A model generated the notes under the pieces. It made no database searches. It was given only the letters and a program-made list of their open reading frames with translations, and was not told the origin of the DNA. A stretch of DNA of 64,000 bases from Demequina maris (GTDB taxonomy: Bacteria > Actinomycetota > Actinomycetes > Actinomycetales > Demequinaceae), in assembly GCF_000971155.1 (NCBI RefSeq), contig NZ_BBLX01000007.1, positions 124,001-188,000 on the forward strand, read 5' to 3'. The position numbers and the translations under genes were made by a program. Positions 22,396 to 30,715 of the stretch are shown here, one piece after another. Positions within the stretch are counted from its first letter, which is position 1. Each line of letters starts with the position of its first letter.

Positions 22396-24005
22396 TGGCA
22401 CGCGTGAAGCTCGACAACTACGTCGTCCCCGCCGCGCCGCGCCTCGGGTTCCGGGGCTGGCTGCGGTGGATCTGGCGGCAGGTCACGAGCATGCGCGTCG
22501 CGCTCATCCTGCTGCTGCTGCTCGCGCTCGCCTCGATCCCCGGCTCGGTGCTGCCGCAGTGGCCCCAGGACGCCGCCGCGACCCGCGCCTTCGTCGCGGA
22601 CAACCCGTTCTGGGGGCCGTTCCTCGACGCCACCGGCTTCCTCGACGTCTTCGGCTCCGCCTGGTTCACCGCGATCTACCTGCTGCTGTTCGCGTCGCTC
22701 ATCGGCTGCATCGCGCCACGCGCGGCCCACCACTACCGCGAGCTGCGCCGCCCCATCGCGGCCACGCCCCGCTCGCTGTCGCGCTACGACGGCGCGGGCC
22801 CCGAGCGGGCCGACGTCGCTCCGGACGATGCGCTGGCCCGGGCCTCCGCCGTGCTCCGCCCCCGCGCGGGCTGGGTGGGGGCGCTGCGCGGCTACCGCGT
22901 CCGGATCGACCGCCGCGACGACGGCTCGGTCGCGCTCGCGGCCGAGACGGGCCACATGCGCGAGCTGGGCAACCTCGTCTTCCACGCCTCGCTCGTGGCG
23001 GTGCTGCTCGCGGTCGCGTACGGCACGCTCTTCACCTACCGCGGTCAGGCGATCGTGGTCGAGGGCCGCTCGTTCACCAACGCGGTGTCCGCGTACGACA
23101 CGTTCTCGTCCGGGTCGCTGTTCGACCCGTCCGACCTCGACCCGTTCACCATCCGCCTCGACTCGCTCGACGCATCGTTCTCCGACACGGGTCGCCCGCT
23201 GCACTTCCAGGCGAACGTCACCTACACCGAGCCCGGCGAGGAGCCGGTCGCGGAGGAGATCTCCGTCAACCACCCGCTCGAGTCGGGCGACGCCAAGGTG
23301 TACCTGCAGGGCAACGGCTACGCGCCCGTCCTCACGGTCCGCGACGCCGCGGGCGAGGTCGCGTTCTCCGGGCCGGTCGTGTTCCTCGCGCAGGACGCGG
23401 CGTACACGTCGACCGGCGTGGTCAAGGTGCCCGACGTCACCACCGGCGAGCAGCTGGGCTTCAAGGCGACGCTCTACCCGACGTTCCTCGAGGGCCCGTT
23501 CGCGGTCGGCTCGATCCACCCGGACCCCGCCAACCCGGTCATCGAGATGCTCGCCTACACCGGCGACCTGGGCCTCGACGCGGGCATCCCTCAGAACGTC
23601 TACACGCTGGACGAGTCCCAGCTGAGCCCCGTGCAGGACGAGGACGGCCAGCCGGTCACGTTGCGCCTCGCGCTCGGCGAGACGGTCGACCTGCCCGACG
23701 GCCTGGGCTCGGTCACCTTCGAGGAGCTGCCGCGCTACGGCGCCTTCGACCTGCGCGCCGACCCGTCGCTGCCCTGGCTGCTCACCGCCGCCGTGCTCAC
23801 GCTCGTGGGCCTCGCGACCTCGCTGTTCGCCTCCCGCCGCAAGGTCTGGCTGGTCGCGCGCGACGACGACGGAACTACAGTGGTCACCGGAGCCGCCTAC
23901 GCGCCGGCGCACGATGCGGGGGTCGGCGGCGTCCTCGAGCGCGCGATCGCCGCGGCCGCGGGCCGCGAGCCCGCCCCGGGCGCGGAGGAGAAGGAAGAGG
24001 AATGA
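22395..24005 (+). CDS. resB: Cytochrome c biogenesis protein ResB
   Basis: A 536-residue component of the system II (Ccs) cytochrome c synthetase. Three N-terminal helices (the first with ALILLLLLALASIPGSVLPQ, a typical ResB phrase), a fourth after about residue 190 (NLVFHASLVAVLLAVAYG), a large extracytoplasmic domain (about 215-450) and a last helix (about 458-480). With CcsA it binds haem, moves it outward and attaches it to apocytochrome c. Overlaps ccsA by ATGA. Confidence 0.93.
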   Translation: MARVKLDNYVVPAAPRLGFRGWLRWIWRQVTSMRVALILLLLLALASIPGSVLPQWPQDAAATRAFVADNPFWGPFLDATGFLDVFGSAWFTAIYLLLFASLIGCIAPRAAHHYRELRRPIAATPRSLSRYDGAGPERADVAPDDALARASAVLRPRAGWVGALRGYRVRIDRRDDGSVALAAETGHMRELGNLVFHASLVAVLLAVAYGTLFTYRGQAIVVEGRSFTNAVSAYDTFSSGSLFDPSDLDPFTIRLDSLDASFSDTGRPLHFQANVTYTEPGEEPVAEEISVNHPLESGDAKVYLQGNGYAPVLTVRDAAGEVAFSGPVVFLAQDAAYTSTGVVKVPDVTTGEQLGFKATLYPTFLEGPFAVGSIHPDPANPVIEMLAYTGDLGLDAGIPQNVYTLDESQLSPVQDEDGQPVTLRLALGETVDLPDGLGSVTFEELPRYGAFDLRADPSLPWLLTAAVLTLVGLATSLFASRRKVWLVARDDDGTTVVTGAAYAPAHDAGVGGVLERAIAAAAGREPAPGAEEKEEE

Positions 24006-24967
24006 ACGTCACCGAGCTCAGCGTCATGACGCTGTGGGGCGCCACCACGCTCTACGCGATCGCGATGTTCGCGTACGCGATCCGTCTCGCCCGCGTCGCC
24101 GACGAGAAGGTGGCGGCCAAGGCCGCCGTCGCCGTCCCCGTGGGGGCCGGCGCCCCCGCCGATGCGCCGCTCGTCGCGGAGGCGCCCGCCGCATCGTCCC
24201 CCGTCAAGCGCTCCGCCAAGGCCGCCGGCATCGCCCGCGCGACCACGCTCGTGGGCGCGATGCTCCACGCGGTCGGCCTGGCCGCGCGCGGGATCGACGC
24301 GGGCCACGTGCCGTGGTCGAACATGTACGAGTACACGATCTCGGGCTCGTTCTTCGCGGTGGCGGCCTTCCTCATCATCCAGCGCAGGCGCGACATCGCG
24401 TTCCTGGGCGCGGGCGTCACCGGCATGGCGACGATCGCGCTCGGCCTCGCGCTGACCGTGCTCTACAAGGACGTCGACACGCTGCCGCCGGCCCTCCAGA
24501 GCTACTGGCTGGTCATCCACGTGTCGATCGCGACGATCGTCACCGGAATCCTCACGGTGTCCTTCGTGACCTCCGCGCTGCAGCTCATGCGGGACTCGCG
24601 TGCCACCGGCCGCCGCTGGGCCGGCGCGCGCTTCCGCTGGCTCGAGGCGGTGCCGTCCGCCGCCAAGCTCGAGGCGCTGTCCTTCCGCATGAACGCCGTG
24701 GGCTTCGTGCTGTGGACCTTCACCGTGATGGCCGGCGCGATCTGGGCGGAGCACGCGTGGGGCCGCTACTGGGGCTGGGACCCCAAGGAGGTCTGGTCCT
24801 TCGTCATCTGGGTGCTGTACGCCGCGTACCTGCACGCGCGCACCACGCAGGGCTGGGCGGGCCGTCGCAGCGCATGGCTGGCGATCGCCGGCTACGTCGC
24901 GCTCATCATGAACTTCACCGTGGTCAACCTGTTCTTCCAGGGCCTGCACACGTACGCGGGGTCCTGA
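24002..24967 (+). CDS. ccsA: Cytochrome c biogenesis protein CcsA/ResC
   Basis: A 321-residue polytopic membrane protein of the haem-handling family. The haem-binding WWD signature is visible as WGRYWGWDPKEVWSF near residue 255, with conserved external histidines (AEHAWGR before it and the final GLHTYAG). Residues about 40-75 form an Ala-rich cytoplasmic insert that relatives often lack. ATG overlapping the resB stop with a GGAGGAGAAGGAAGAGG stretch as ribosome binding region. Last dedicated gene of the cytochrome c maturation block. Confidence 0.95.
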   Translation: MNVTELSVMTLWGATTLYAIAMFAYAIRLARVADEKVAAKAAVAVPVGAGAPADAPLVAEAPAASSPVKRSAKAAGIARATTLVGAMLHAVGLAARGIDAGHVPWSNMYEYTISGSFFAVAAFLIIQRRRDIAFLGAGVTGMATIALGLALTVLYKDVDTLPPALQSYWLVIHVSIATIVTGILTVSFVTSALQLMRDSRATGRRWAGARFRWLEAVPSAAKLEALSFRMNAVGFVLWTFTVMAGAIWAEHAWGRYWGWDPKEVWSFVIWVLYAAYLHARTTQGWAGRRSAWLAIAGYVALIMNFTVVNLFFQGLHTYAGS

Positions 24968-26101
24968 GTGAAGGTCGCGCTGGTCCTCGACGACAGCATC
25001 GACCGGACCGACGGGGTCCAGCAGTACGTCCTCACCCTGGGCGCGTTCCTGTCCCGCGCCGGGCACGAGGTCCACTACCTCAGCTCGTCCGCCGAGCGCA
25101 CCGACGTCACGGTCCACTCGCTCGCGCGGAACGTCGGCGTGACGTTCAACGGCAACGGGCTGCGGATCCCGCTGCCCGCGTCGCGCGCCGGGATCCGCGC
25201 GGTGCTCGAGCGCGAGCGCTACGACGTCATCCACGTCCAGACCCCGCACTCGCCGCTGTTCGCGGCGCGCGTCGTCGACGAGGCGCGCCGCCTCTTCGGC
25301 GACGACGTGCGCATCGTCGGGACGTTCCACATCCTCCCCGACTCGAAGGTCTCCTCGTGGGGCACGCACGCGCTCGGCCGGGTGCTGCGGCGCAACCTGC
25401 GCCGCTTCGACGCGTTCATGGCGGTGTCCGAGCCCGCGGCGGCCTTCGCCCGGTCGGCCTTCGGCATCGACGCGCGGGTGGTCCCGTGCCCCGTGGACGT
25501 GACCGGCTTCGCGGCCGCCGCCGCGGGGACCGCGCGCGTGCCGGGGGAGGACGGGCGGCTCGTGGTCGCGTTCCTCGGGCGCCTGGTCGAGCGCAAGGGC
25601 GTGATCGAGCTCGTGCGCGCGCTCGGGCAGCTGCCGGACGACGTCCAGGACCGCATCGAGGTGCGGCTCGGCGGCAAGGGGCCGCTCCAGGGCGAGCTCG
25701 AGGCGGCCATCGAGGCGAACGGGCTCGAGCGGGTGACGCTCGCCGGCTTCGTCGCGGAGGAGGACAAGGCCGCGTTCTACGCCGACGCCGACGTCGCCGT
25801 GTTCCCCGCCACCGGCGGCGAGAGCTTCGGGATCGTGCTCGTCGAGGCGATGGCGTCGCTGGCGGGCCGCGGCGCGGGCGTGGTGCTCGCGGGCGCCAAC
25901 CCCGGCTACCTGTCCGTGATCGGCGACGACCCGTACGTGTCCGTCGACGCGCGCGACGTGGAGGCCTTCGCGGATGCGCTCGAGGCGCTGCTGTGCGACG
26001 AGGAGCTACGCGCGGCCCTCCACACCGAGCAGGCCGCGCGCGTGCGGCGCTTCGACGTCGAGACCGTGGGCGCCCAGGTGCTGGAGCTCTACGCCGCCTG
26101 A
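24968..26101 (+). CDS. Glycosyltransferase family 4, PimA-like
   Basis: A 377-residue GT-B glycosyltransferase. The N-terminal half resembles phosphatidylinositol mannosyltransferase PimA (DGVQQYVLTLGAFLSRAGHEV, VTFNGNGLRIPLPAS, YDVIHVQTPHSP). The C-terminal half has the nucleotide-sugar motifs VAFLGRLVERKGV and ATGGESFGIVLVEAMA with the GT4 E-x7-E pattern. It probably adds a hexose to a lipid or wall precursor; mannose from GDP-mannose is a guess by similarity. GTG start immediately after the ccsA stop, so it is cotranscribed with the cytochrome c genes without obvious functional reason. Confidence 0.87.
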   Translation: MKVALVLDDSIDRTDGVQQYVLTLGAFLSRAGHEVHYLSSSAERTDVTVHSLARNVGVTFNGNGLRIPLPASRAGIRAVLERERYDVIHVQTPHSPLFAARVVDEARRLFGDDVRIVGTFHILPDSKVSSWGTHALGRVLRRNLRRFDAFMAVSEPAAAFARSAFGIDARVVPCPVDVTGFAAAAAGTARVPGEDGRLVVAFLGRLVERKGVIELVRALGQLPDDVQDRIEVRLGGKGPLQGELEAAIEANGLERVTLAGFVAEEDKAAFYADADVAVFPATGGESFGIVLVEAMASLAGRGAGVVLAGANPGYLSVIGDDPYVSVDARDVEAFADALEALLCDEELRAALHTEQAARVRRFDVETVGAQVLELYAA

Positions 26102-26125
26102 GCCCCGCCGGGAGGTGGACCCGGT

Positions 26126-26212
26126 ACGCGGGCGATCTCGCGCATCGTCCGCATTCCAGGCCATCCGTGCCCGAGACGCGGGTCGATCCGCACATCGCCC
26201 GCTTTCCAGGCC
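26126..26212. repeat. Two-unit hairpin repeat between convergent genes (unit period 50)
   Basis: Two 37-base copies (26126-26162 and 26176-26212) begin ACGCGGG and end TTCCAGGCC, differing at only about five places. Each is an imperfect hairpin (GCGGGCGAT with ATCGTCCGC; GCGGGTCGAT with ATCGCCCGC). The same two units occur in reverse orientation at 43365-43460. The junction lies between the glycosyltransferase and the convergent lacI gene. Confidence 0.7.
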
Positions 26213-26246
26213 GGCGCAGGGGCGGGAGGCAGGCTCGGGGGCGGGC

Positions 26247-27239
26247 TCAGCGCGGCGGGGCCGTCGACCCGCGCACGATGAGCGTCGTGTCCATCCGCAC
26301 GTGCTGCTCGCACCGCTCGCCGCGGACCAGCAGGAGGAGCATCTCCATCGCCTCGGCGCCCATCGCCTGCAGCGGCTGGCGGACGGTCGTGAGCGGGACC
26401 GCCGCGCCGGCGGCCTCGGGGATGTCGTCGAAGCCGACGATCGACAGCTCGTGCGGCACCGCGATCCCCATGTCCGCCGCGACGTCCATGACCGCGAGCG
26501 CGGTGGTGTCGTTCGCCGCGAAGATGGCGGTGGGCGGCTGCGGCAGGCTGAACATCGACTCCGCGGCGGCCGCCGCGAGCTCGGGCTCGTAGCTGGTCTC
26601 GACCGCGAGGTCCTCGTCCACGTCGACGCCCGCCGCCGCCATCGCGTCGCGGAAGCCGTCCTCGCGGCGGCGGCCCGAGTCGAGGTCGCGGCGCCCGCCG
26701 AGGAAGCCGATGCGGCGGTGGCCGAGGCCGAGGAGATGGTCGGTCGCGGCCCGCGCGCCCCCGTAGTTGTCGGAGTCGACGGTGGGCAGCGACGACGGGC
26801 CGTAGTGCGGGTCGATCGCGACCACCGGCACGCCGGTCTCGGTGTTGAGGACCGTGGGCGTCACCAGGATCGCGCCGTCGACCAGGGTGCCCGCGAGCCG
26901 CGCGAGCGAGCGCCGCTCCCAGCCGTGGCCGTGGCCGCCCGAGTGGGCGAGCAGCTCGTAGCCGCTGCCCTCGGCGCCGGTCCAGGCGCCCTTCATCAGC
27001 TCCGCGGAGAACGGCTCGAAGCCGGCCACGAGGATGCCGAGCACGTTGGTGCGCTGGCCGCGCAGCGCGGCGGCGGACAGGTTGCCCGCGTAGCCGAGCT
27101 CGTCGATGACGCGCTGGACCTTCGCGATCGTGTCCTTCGAGACGCCGTAGCGGCCGTTGACCACCTTGGACACGGTGGCGACCGAGACGCCCGCCATGCG
27201 GGCCACGTCTGCGAGCTTCACGCGGGCGACCGGTTCCAT
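26247..27239 (-). CDS. LacI-family transcriptional regulator of the sugar transport operon
   Basis: A 330-residue repressor. Helix-turn-helix at residues about 8-30 (LADVARMAGVSVATVSKVVNG) followed by the hinge LSAAALRGQRTNVLG, then a periplasmic-binding-like sugar domain with FVAANDTT-type motif (IFAANDTTALAVMD) and GFDDIPEA. It is divergent from the sugar ABC operon, and a perfect 20-base LacI-type palindrome lies between them at 27297-27316, so it almost surely represses the operon until bound by an inducing sugar. The start ATG lies six bases after a TAGCAT -10 box. Confidence 0.93.
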   Translation of the reverse strand: MEPVARVKLADVARMAGVSVATVSKVVNGRYGVSKDTIAKVQRVIDELGYAGNLSAAALRGQRTNVLGILVAGFEPFSAELMKGAWTGAEGSGYELLAHSGGHGHGWERRSLARLAGTLVDGAILVTPTVLNTETGVPVVAIDPHYGPSSLPTVDSDNYGGARAATDHLLGLGHRRIGFLGGRRDLDSGRRREDGFRDAMAAAGVDVDEDLAVETSYEPELAAAAAESMFSLPQPPTAIFAANDTTALAVMDVAADMGIAVPHELSIVGFDDIPEAAGAAVPLTTVRQPLQAMGAEAMEMLLLLVRGERCEQHVRMDTTLIVRGSTAPPR

Positions 27240-27251
27240 GCCCGCATGCTA
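27240..27251 (-). promoter_or_regulatory. Leaderless-type promoter of lacI-family gene
   Basis: TAGCAT (27251-27246, minus strand) is six bases from the ATG; no Shine-Dalgarno is present. The operator palindrome begins 45 bases upstream of this -10. Confidence 0.55.
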
Positions 27252-27296
27252 TCGGGCCCCGGGGTGCGTCACCGGGTGCCCGAAGCCCCGTTGCGA

Positions 27297-27316
27297 AAAC
27301 GTTATCGATAACGTTT
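27297..27316. promoter_or_regulatory. LacI-family operator (perfect 20-base palindrome)
   Basis: AAACGTTATCGATAACGTTT is perfectly palindromic, A+T-rich against a 72% G+C background, and has the central CG typical of LacI-family sites. It overlaps the -35 region of the sugar ABC operon and lies upstream of the regulator's own promoter, so one bound repressor could affect both. Confidence 0.9.
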
Positions 27317-27344
27317 GACGAACGCCGTGATGCGGTGCCAGACT
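27315..27344 (+). promoter_or_regulatory. Promoter of the sugar ABC transporter operon
   Basis: TTGACG (27315-27320), an 18-base spacer and CAGACT (27339-27344). The -35 shares its first two bases with the LacI operator. Predicted leader is about 37 bases. Confidence 0.55.
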
Positions 27345-27387
27345 CCCCACTGTTCGGCCTGAGTCAATGGAGACGAAAGGGGACATC

Positions 27388-28737
27388 ATGGCGAACATGC
27401 GAAGGGCCGCTGCGGGAGCGGCGATCGCAGCATCCATGGCGCTGCTGGCAGCGTGCAGCTCGAGCGATCCGGGGGACGGCGGCAGCACCGCCGACTCCAC
27501 CGACGGAGGCTCGGGCGACGCTCCGGTCACCCTCACGTGGTGGCACAACGGAGTGGCGGGCGACACCGGCGAGAACTCGCTCGGTGACTACTGGGACACG
27601 GTCGCGGCCGACTACATGGCGGACCACCCCAACGTGACGATCGAGATCGAGCAGATCCAGAACGAGGACCTCCAGCGCACGCGCATCCCCACCGCGCTGC
27701 AGTCGGGCGACGCGCCCGACCTGTTCCAGCAGTGGGGCGGCGGCGAGATGGCGGCGCAGGCCGAGGCCGGCTACCTCATGGACCTGTCCGACGTGCTCGC
27801 GGACGACATCGACCGCCTCGGCGGCGGCGTCGCGCCGTGGCAGGTGGACGGCGTCACTTACGGCCTGCCGTTCCAGTTCGCGGTCGAGGGCATCTGGTAC
27901 CGCCCCTCCCTCTTCGAGGAGGCCGGCATCACCGAGGAGCCCACCACCATGGCGGAGCTCGACGACGCCGTCCAGAAGCTCAAGGACGCCGGCATCGTGC
28001 CGATCGCCGTCGGCGCCTCCGACGGCTGGCCTGCCGCGCACTGGTGGTACAACTTCGCGCTCCGCTCCTGCTCGCAGGACGTGGTCGCGAGCGCGGGCAC
28101 CAGCCTCGACTTCTCGGACCCGTGCTGGCTCGACGCCGGCACGCAGCTCGAGGACTTCCTCGCCACCGAGCCGTTCCAGCCCCAGTTCACGTCGACCGTC
28201 GCCCAGACCGGCGCGACCTCGTCGGCGGGCATGGTCGCGAACGGCAAGGCCGCGATGGAGCTCATGGGCCAGTGGAACTACTTCGTCTACGAGGGCTTCA
28301 CCGACGGCTCGGACGAGGCGAAGCAGGCGCTGCACGACGACCTCGACTGGTTCCCGATGCCCGCCACCGACGGCGGCTCCGGCGACCCGTCCGCGGCGAT
28401 GGGCGGCGGCGACGGCTTCTCCTGCTACGTGGACGCCCCTGCTGAGTGCGCGGACTTCCTCGCGTACATCGTGAGCGACGACGTCCAGCGTGGCTACGCG
28501 GAGGCCGTGGGCGGCCTGCCCGTGGCCCCGGCGGCCGCGGACGCGGTCACCGACCCGGTCCTGCAGGAGATCGCGCAGACCACCTCGAGCGCGGCGTACG
28601 TCCAGCTCTGGATGGACACCCTGCTCGGCCCCAACGTCGGCGGCGCCATGAACGACGGCATCGTCAACATCTTCAACGGCACGGGCGACGCCCAGGGTGT
28701 CGTCGACATGATGACGGCCGCCGCGGCGACCTCCTGA
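27388..28737 (+). CDS. Sugar ABC transporter substrate-binding lipoprotein
   Basis: A 449-residue carbohydrate-binding protein (extracellular solute-binding family 1). Lipobox LLAAC with Cys about residue 25, a Ser/Asp/Gly-rich linker, then VTLTWWHNG and a typical sugar-binding body with many surface Trp residues. Two permease genes and a GH3 enzyme follow, so the ligand is probably an oligosaccharide such as a cello- or xylo-oligomer. I chose the ATG at 27388, preceded by AAAGGGG, over one 21 bases upstream. No ATPase gene is present; actinobacterial sugar transporters usually share one such as MsiK encoded elsewhere. Confidence 0.93.
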   Translation: MANMRRAAAGAAIAASMALLAACSSSDPGDGGSTADSTDGGSGDAPVTLTWWHNGVAGDTGENSLGDYWDTVAADYMADHPNVTIEIEQIQNEDLQRTRIPTALQSGDAPDLFQQWGGGEMAAQAEAGYLMDLSDVLADDIDRLGGGVAPWQVDGVTYGLPFQFAVEGIWYRPSLFEEAGITEEPTTMAELDDAVQKLKDAGIVPIAVGASDGWPAAHWWYNFALRSCSQDVVASAGTSLDFSDPCWLDAGTQLEDFLATEPFQPQFTSTVAQTGATSSAGMVANGKAAMELMGQWNYFVYEGFTDGSDEAKQALHDDLDWFPMPATDGGSGDPSAAMGGGDGFSCYVDAPAECADFLAYIVSDDVQRGYAEAVGGLPVAPAAADAVTDPVLQEIAQTTSSAAYVQLWMDTLLGPNVGGAMNDGIVNIFNGTGDAQGVVDMMTAAAATS

Positions 28738-28772
28738 CACCGATCCCTGCGACTAGAAAGCGAGGCTCCCTG

Positions 28773-29822
28773 GTGACCGCACTGGAGGCCTCGGGTCGCA
28801 GCGCGGCCCCCGCCGTCGACGCCCAGGCGTCGGCGGCGGGGACCCGCCCGGTGACCCCTGCATCCGAGCACACCCGTCGCGCGACGGTCCGCAAGTGGGC
28901 GGAGATCGCCCTCTTCGTCGGCCCCGCGATGGTGCTGTTCCTCACGTTCGTCGTCTACCCGGTCGTGTCGGCGGCCCGGTTCAGCCTCTACAAGTGGAAC
29001 GGCGTCTCGCAGTTCTCGGACGCCGAGTTCATCGGCTTCGAGAACTACGCGCGGGCGCTGTTCGGCGGCACCGACCCCGCCACCCAGCAGGCCTTCACCA
29101 CGGCCTACTCCCAGCCCTTCTGGGAGGCGCTCAGCCACAACTTCGCGATCATCTTCCTGTCGATGGCGGTGCAGCTGCCCATCGCGCTGGCGGTCGCGCT
29201 CACCCTCAACCGCCGCTTCCGCGGCCGCGCCTTCACGCGGGTGGTGATCTTCGCCCCCTACGTGCTGAGCGAGGTCATCGCCGGAACCATGTGGCTCATC
29301 ATCTTCGACCCCAACGGCATCGCGACCGAGCTCATGCGCGGCATCGGTCTCGACATGCCGGCGGGCGGCTGGTTCGAGGACCCCACGTGGGGCTTCTGGA
29401 CCGTGTTCTTCATCATCACGTGGAAGTACGTCGGCCTCGCCATCATCCTGTTCCTCGCCGGCCTGTCGGGCGTGAGCGAGGACCTCCAGGAGGCCGCCGC
29501 GATCGACGGCGCCAGCTGGTGGCAGATCCAGTGGCGCATCAACATCCCGCTCATCGGGCCCACCATCCGCATCTGGGCGTTCCTGTCGATCATCGGCTCG
29601 ATCCAGCTGTTCGACATGGTGTGGGTGCTCAACCGCGGCGGCACCGCCGGCCAGTACTCGACGATCGCCAGCTACATGATGGAGATCGGCTTCTTCCGGG
29701 CGGACTGGGGCTACGGCTCCGCGATCGCCGTGATCATGTTCTTCCTGTCGTTCGTCATCGCGCTCGCCTACATGGCGACCATCCTGCGCCGCGACAACGC
29801 CCACCCCCGAAAGGCCAGGTGA
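28773..29822 (+). CDS. Sugar ABC transporter permease, MalF/UgpA type
   Basis: A 349-residue membrane permease with six helices after a 35-residue polar, Ala-rich N-terminal tail. The EAA loop is EDLQEAAAIDGASWWQIQWRI followed by NIPLIGP, typical of CUT1 oligosaccharide permeases. GTG start with a purine-rich GAAAGCGAGG upstream. It forms the import channel with the next permease. The first helix carries FVVYPVVSAARFSLYKWNG, a standard MalF-type phrase. Confidence 0.94.
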   Translation: MTALEASGRSAAPAVDAQASAAGTRPVTPASEHTRRATVRKWAEIALFVGPAMVLFLTFVVYPVVSAARFSLYKWNGVSQFSDAEFIGFENYARALFGGTDPATQQAFTTAYSQPFWEALSHNFAIIFLSMAVQLPIALAVALTLNRRFRGRAFTRVVIFAPYVLSEVIAGTMWLIIFDPNGIATELMRGIGLDMPAGGWFEDPTWGFWTVFFIITWKYVGLAIILFLAGLSGVSEDLQEAAAIDGASWWQIQWRINIPLIGPTIRIWAFLSIIGSIQLFDMVWVLNRGGTAGQYSTIASYMMEIGFFRADWGYGSAIAVIMFFLSFVIALAYMATILRRDNAHPRKAR

Positions 29823-29827
29823 CGACG

Positions 29828-30715
29828 ATGTCCGTCGACACCCCTGCCCGCTCGACCGCCGCATCGTCCCCCGAGGGACGCCGCCGGCGGGGACTCATGC
29901 CCGAGGGCTCGGCCTACGTGGCCGTCGGCATCGCGCTCGTGGGCGTCGGGCTGACGCTCGGCCCGATCCTGTACCTGATCCTGGGCGGCTTCCGCACCCA
30001 GGGCGACCTCGCCGCGAACCCCACCGGCTTCCCCGACCCGTTCATGTGGCAGAACTACTGGGACATCCTGTCCAAGCCGCTGTTCTGGCGCCAGCTGCTC
30101 AACTCGACGCTCGTCGCGGTGGCGACCACCGCCGGCGTGGTCCTGTTCGGGACGATGGCGGCGTACCCGCTCGCGCGGTACTCGTTCAAGGGCCGCGAGC
30201 TGGTGTTCGTCATCTTCACCACTGGCCTGATGTTCCCGCTGACCGTCGCGGTGCTGCCGCTGTACCTGCTGCTGCGCGACATGGGGCTCACGGGCCTGTG
30301 GGGCCTCGTGATCCCGCAGATCGCGTTCGGCCTGCCGGTCACCATCATCATCCTGCGGCCGTTCCTCGCCGCCCTGCCCAAGGAGCTCGAGGAGGCGTCC
30401 TTCATGGACGGCATCTCGCGCATCGGCTTCTTCTGGAGGATGCTGCTGCCGCTCGCGCGGCCCGCGATGGTCACGGTGGGCGTGCTCGCCTTCATCGGCT
30501 CGTGGAACGCGTACCTGCTGCCGCTGCTGCTGCTCACGGGCGACCCGACCGGCATGACCCTGCCGCTCGGCGTCACCACGTTCCAGGGGCAGCACGCCGC
30601 GGCGACGACCATGATCATGGCCTACACGTCGCTCGCGATGCTGCCGGCGCTGGCCTTCTTCCTGCTGATGGAGCGCCGCATCGTCGACGGCCTCACCGGG
30701 GCGGTGAAGGGATGA
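29828..30715 (+). CDS. Sugar ABC transporter permease, MalG/UgpE type
   Basis: A 295-residue partner permease with six helices. N-terminal tail rich in Arg, then the GGFRTQGDL and PTGFPDPFMWQNYWDIL region characteristic of MalG-type proteins, and the EAA loop KELEEASFMDGISRIGFFW followed by LPLARPA. ATG eight bases after the preceding stop region; a GTG nine bases upstream is possible. Its last codons overlap the GH3 start by four bases (ATGA). Confidence 0.94.
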   Translation: MSVDTPARSTAASSPEGRRRRGLMPEGSAYVAVGIALVGVGLTLGPILYLILGGFRTQGDLAANPTGFPDPFMWQNYWDILSKPLFWRQLLNSTLVAVATTAGVVLFGTMAAYPLARYSFKGRELVFVIFTTGLMFPLTVAVLPLYLLLRDMGLTGLWGLVIPQIAFGLPVTIIILRPFLAALPKELEEASFMDGISRIGFFWRMLLPLARPAMVTVGVLAFIGSWNAYLLPLLLLTGDPTGMTLPLGVTTFQGQHAAATTMIMAYTSLAMLPALAFFLLMERRIVDGLTGAVKG

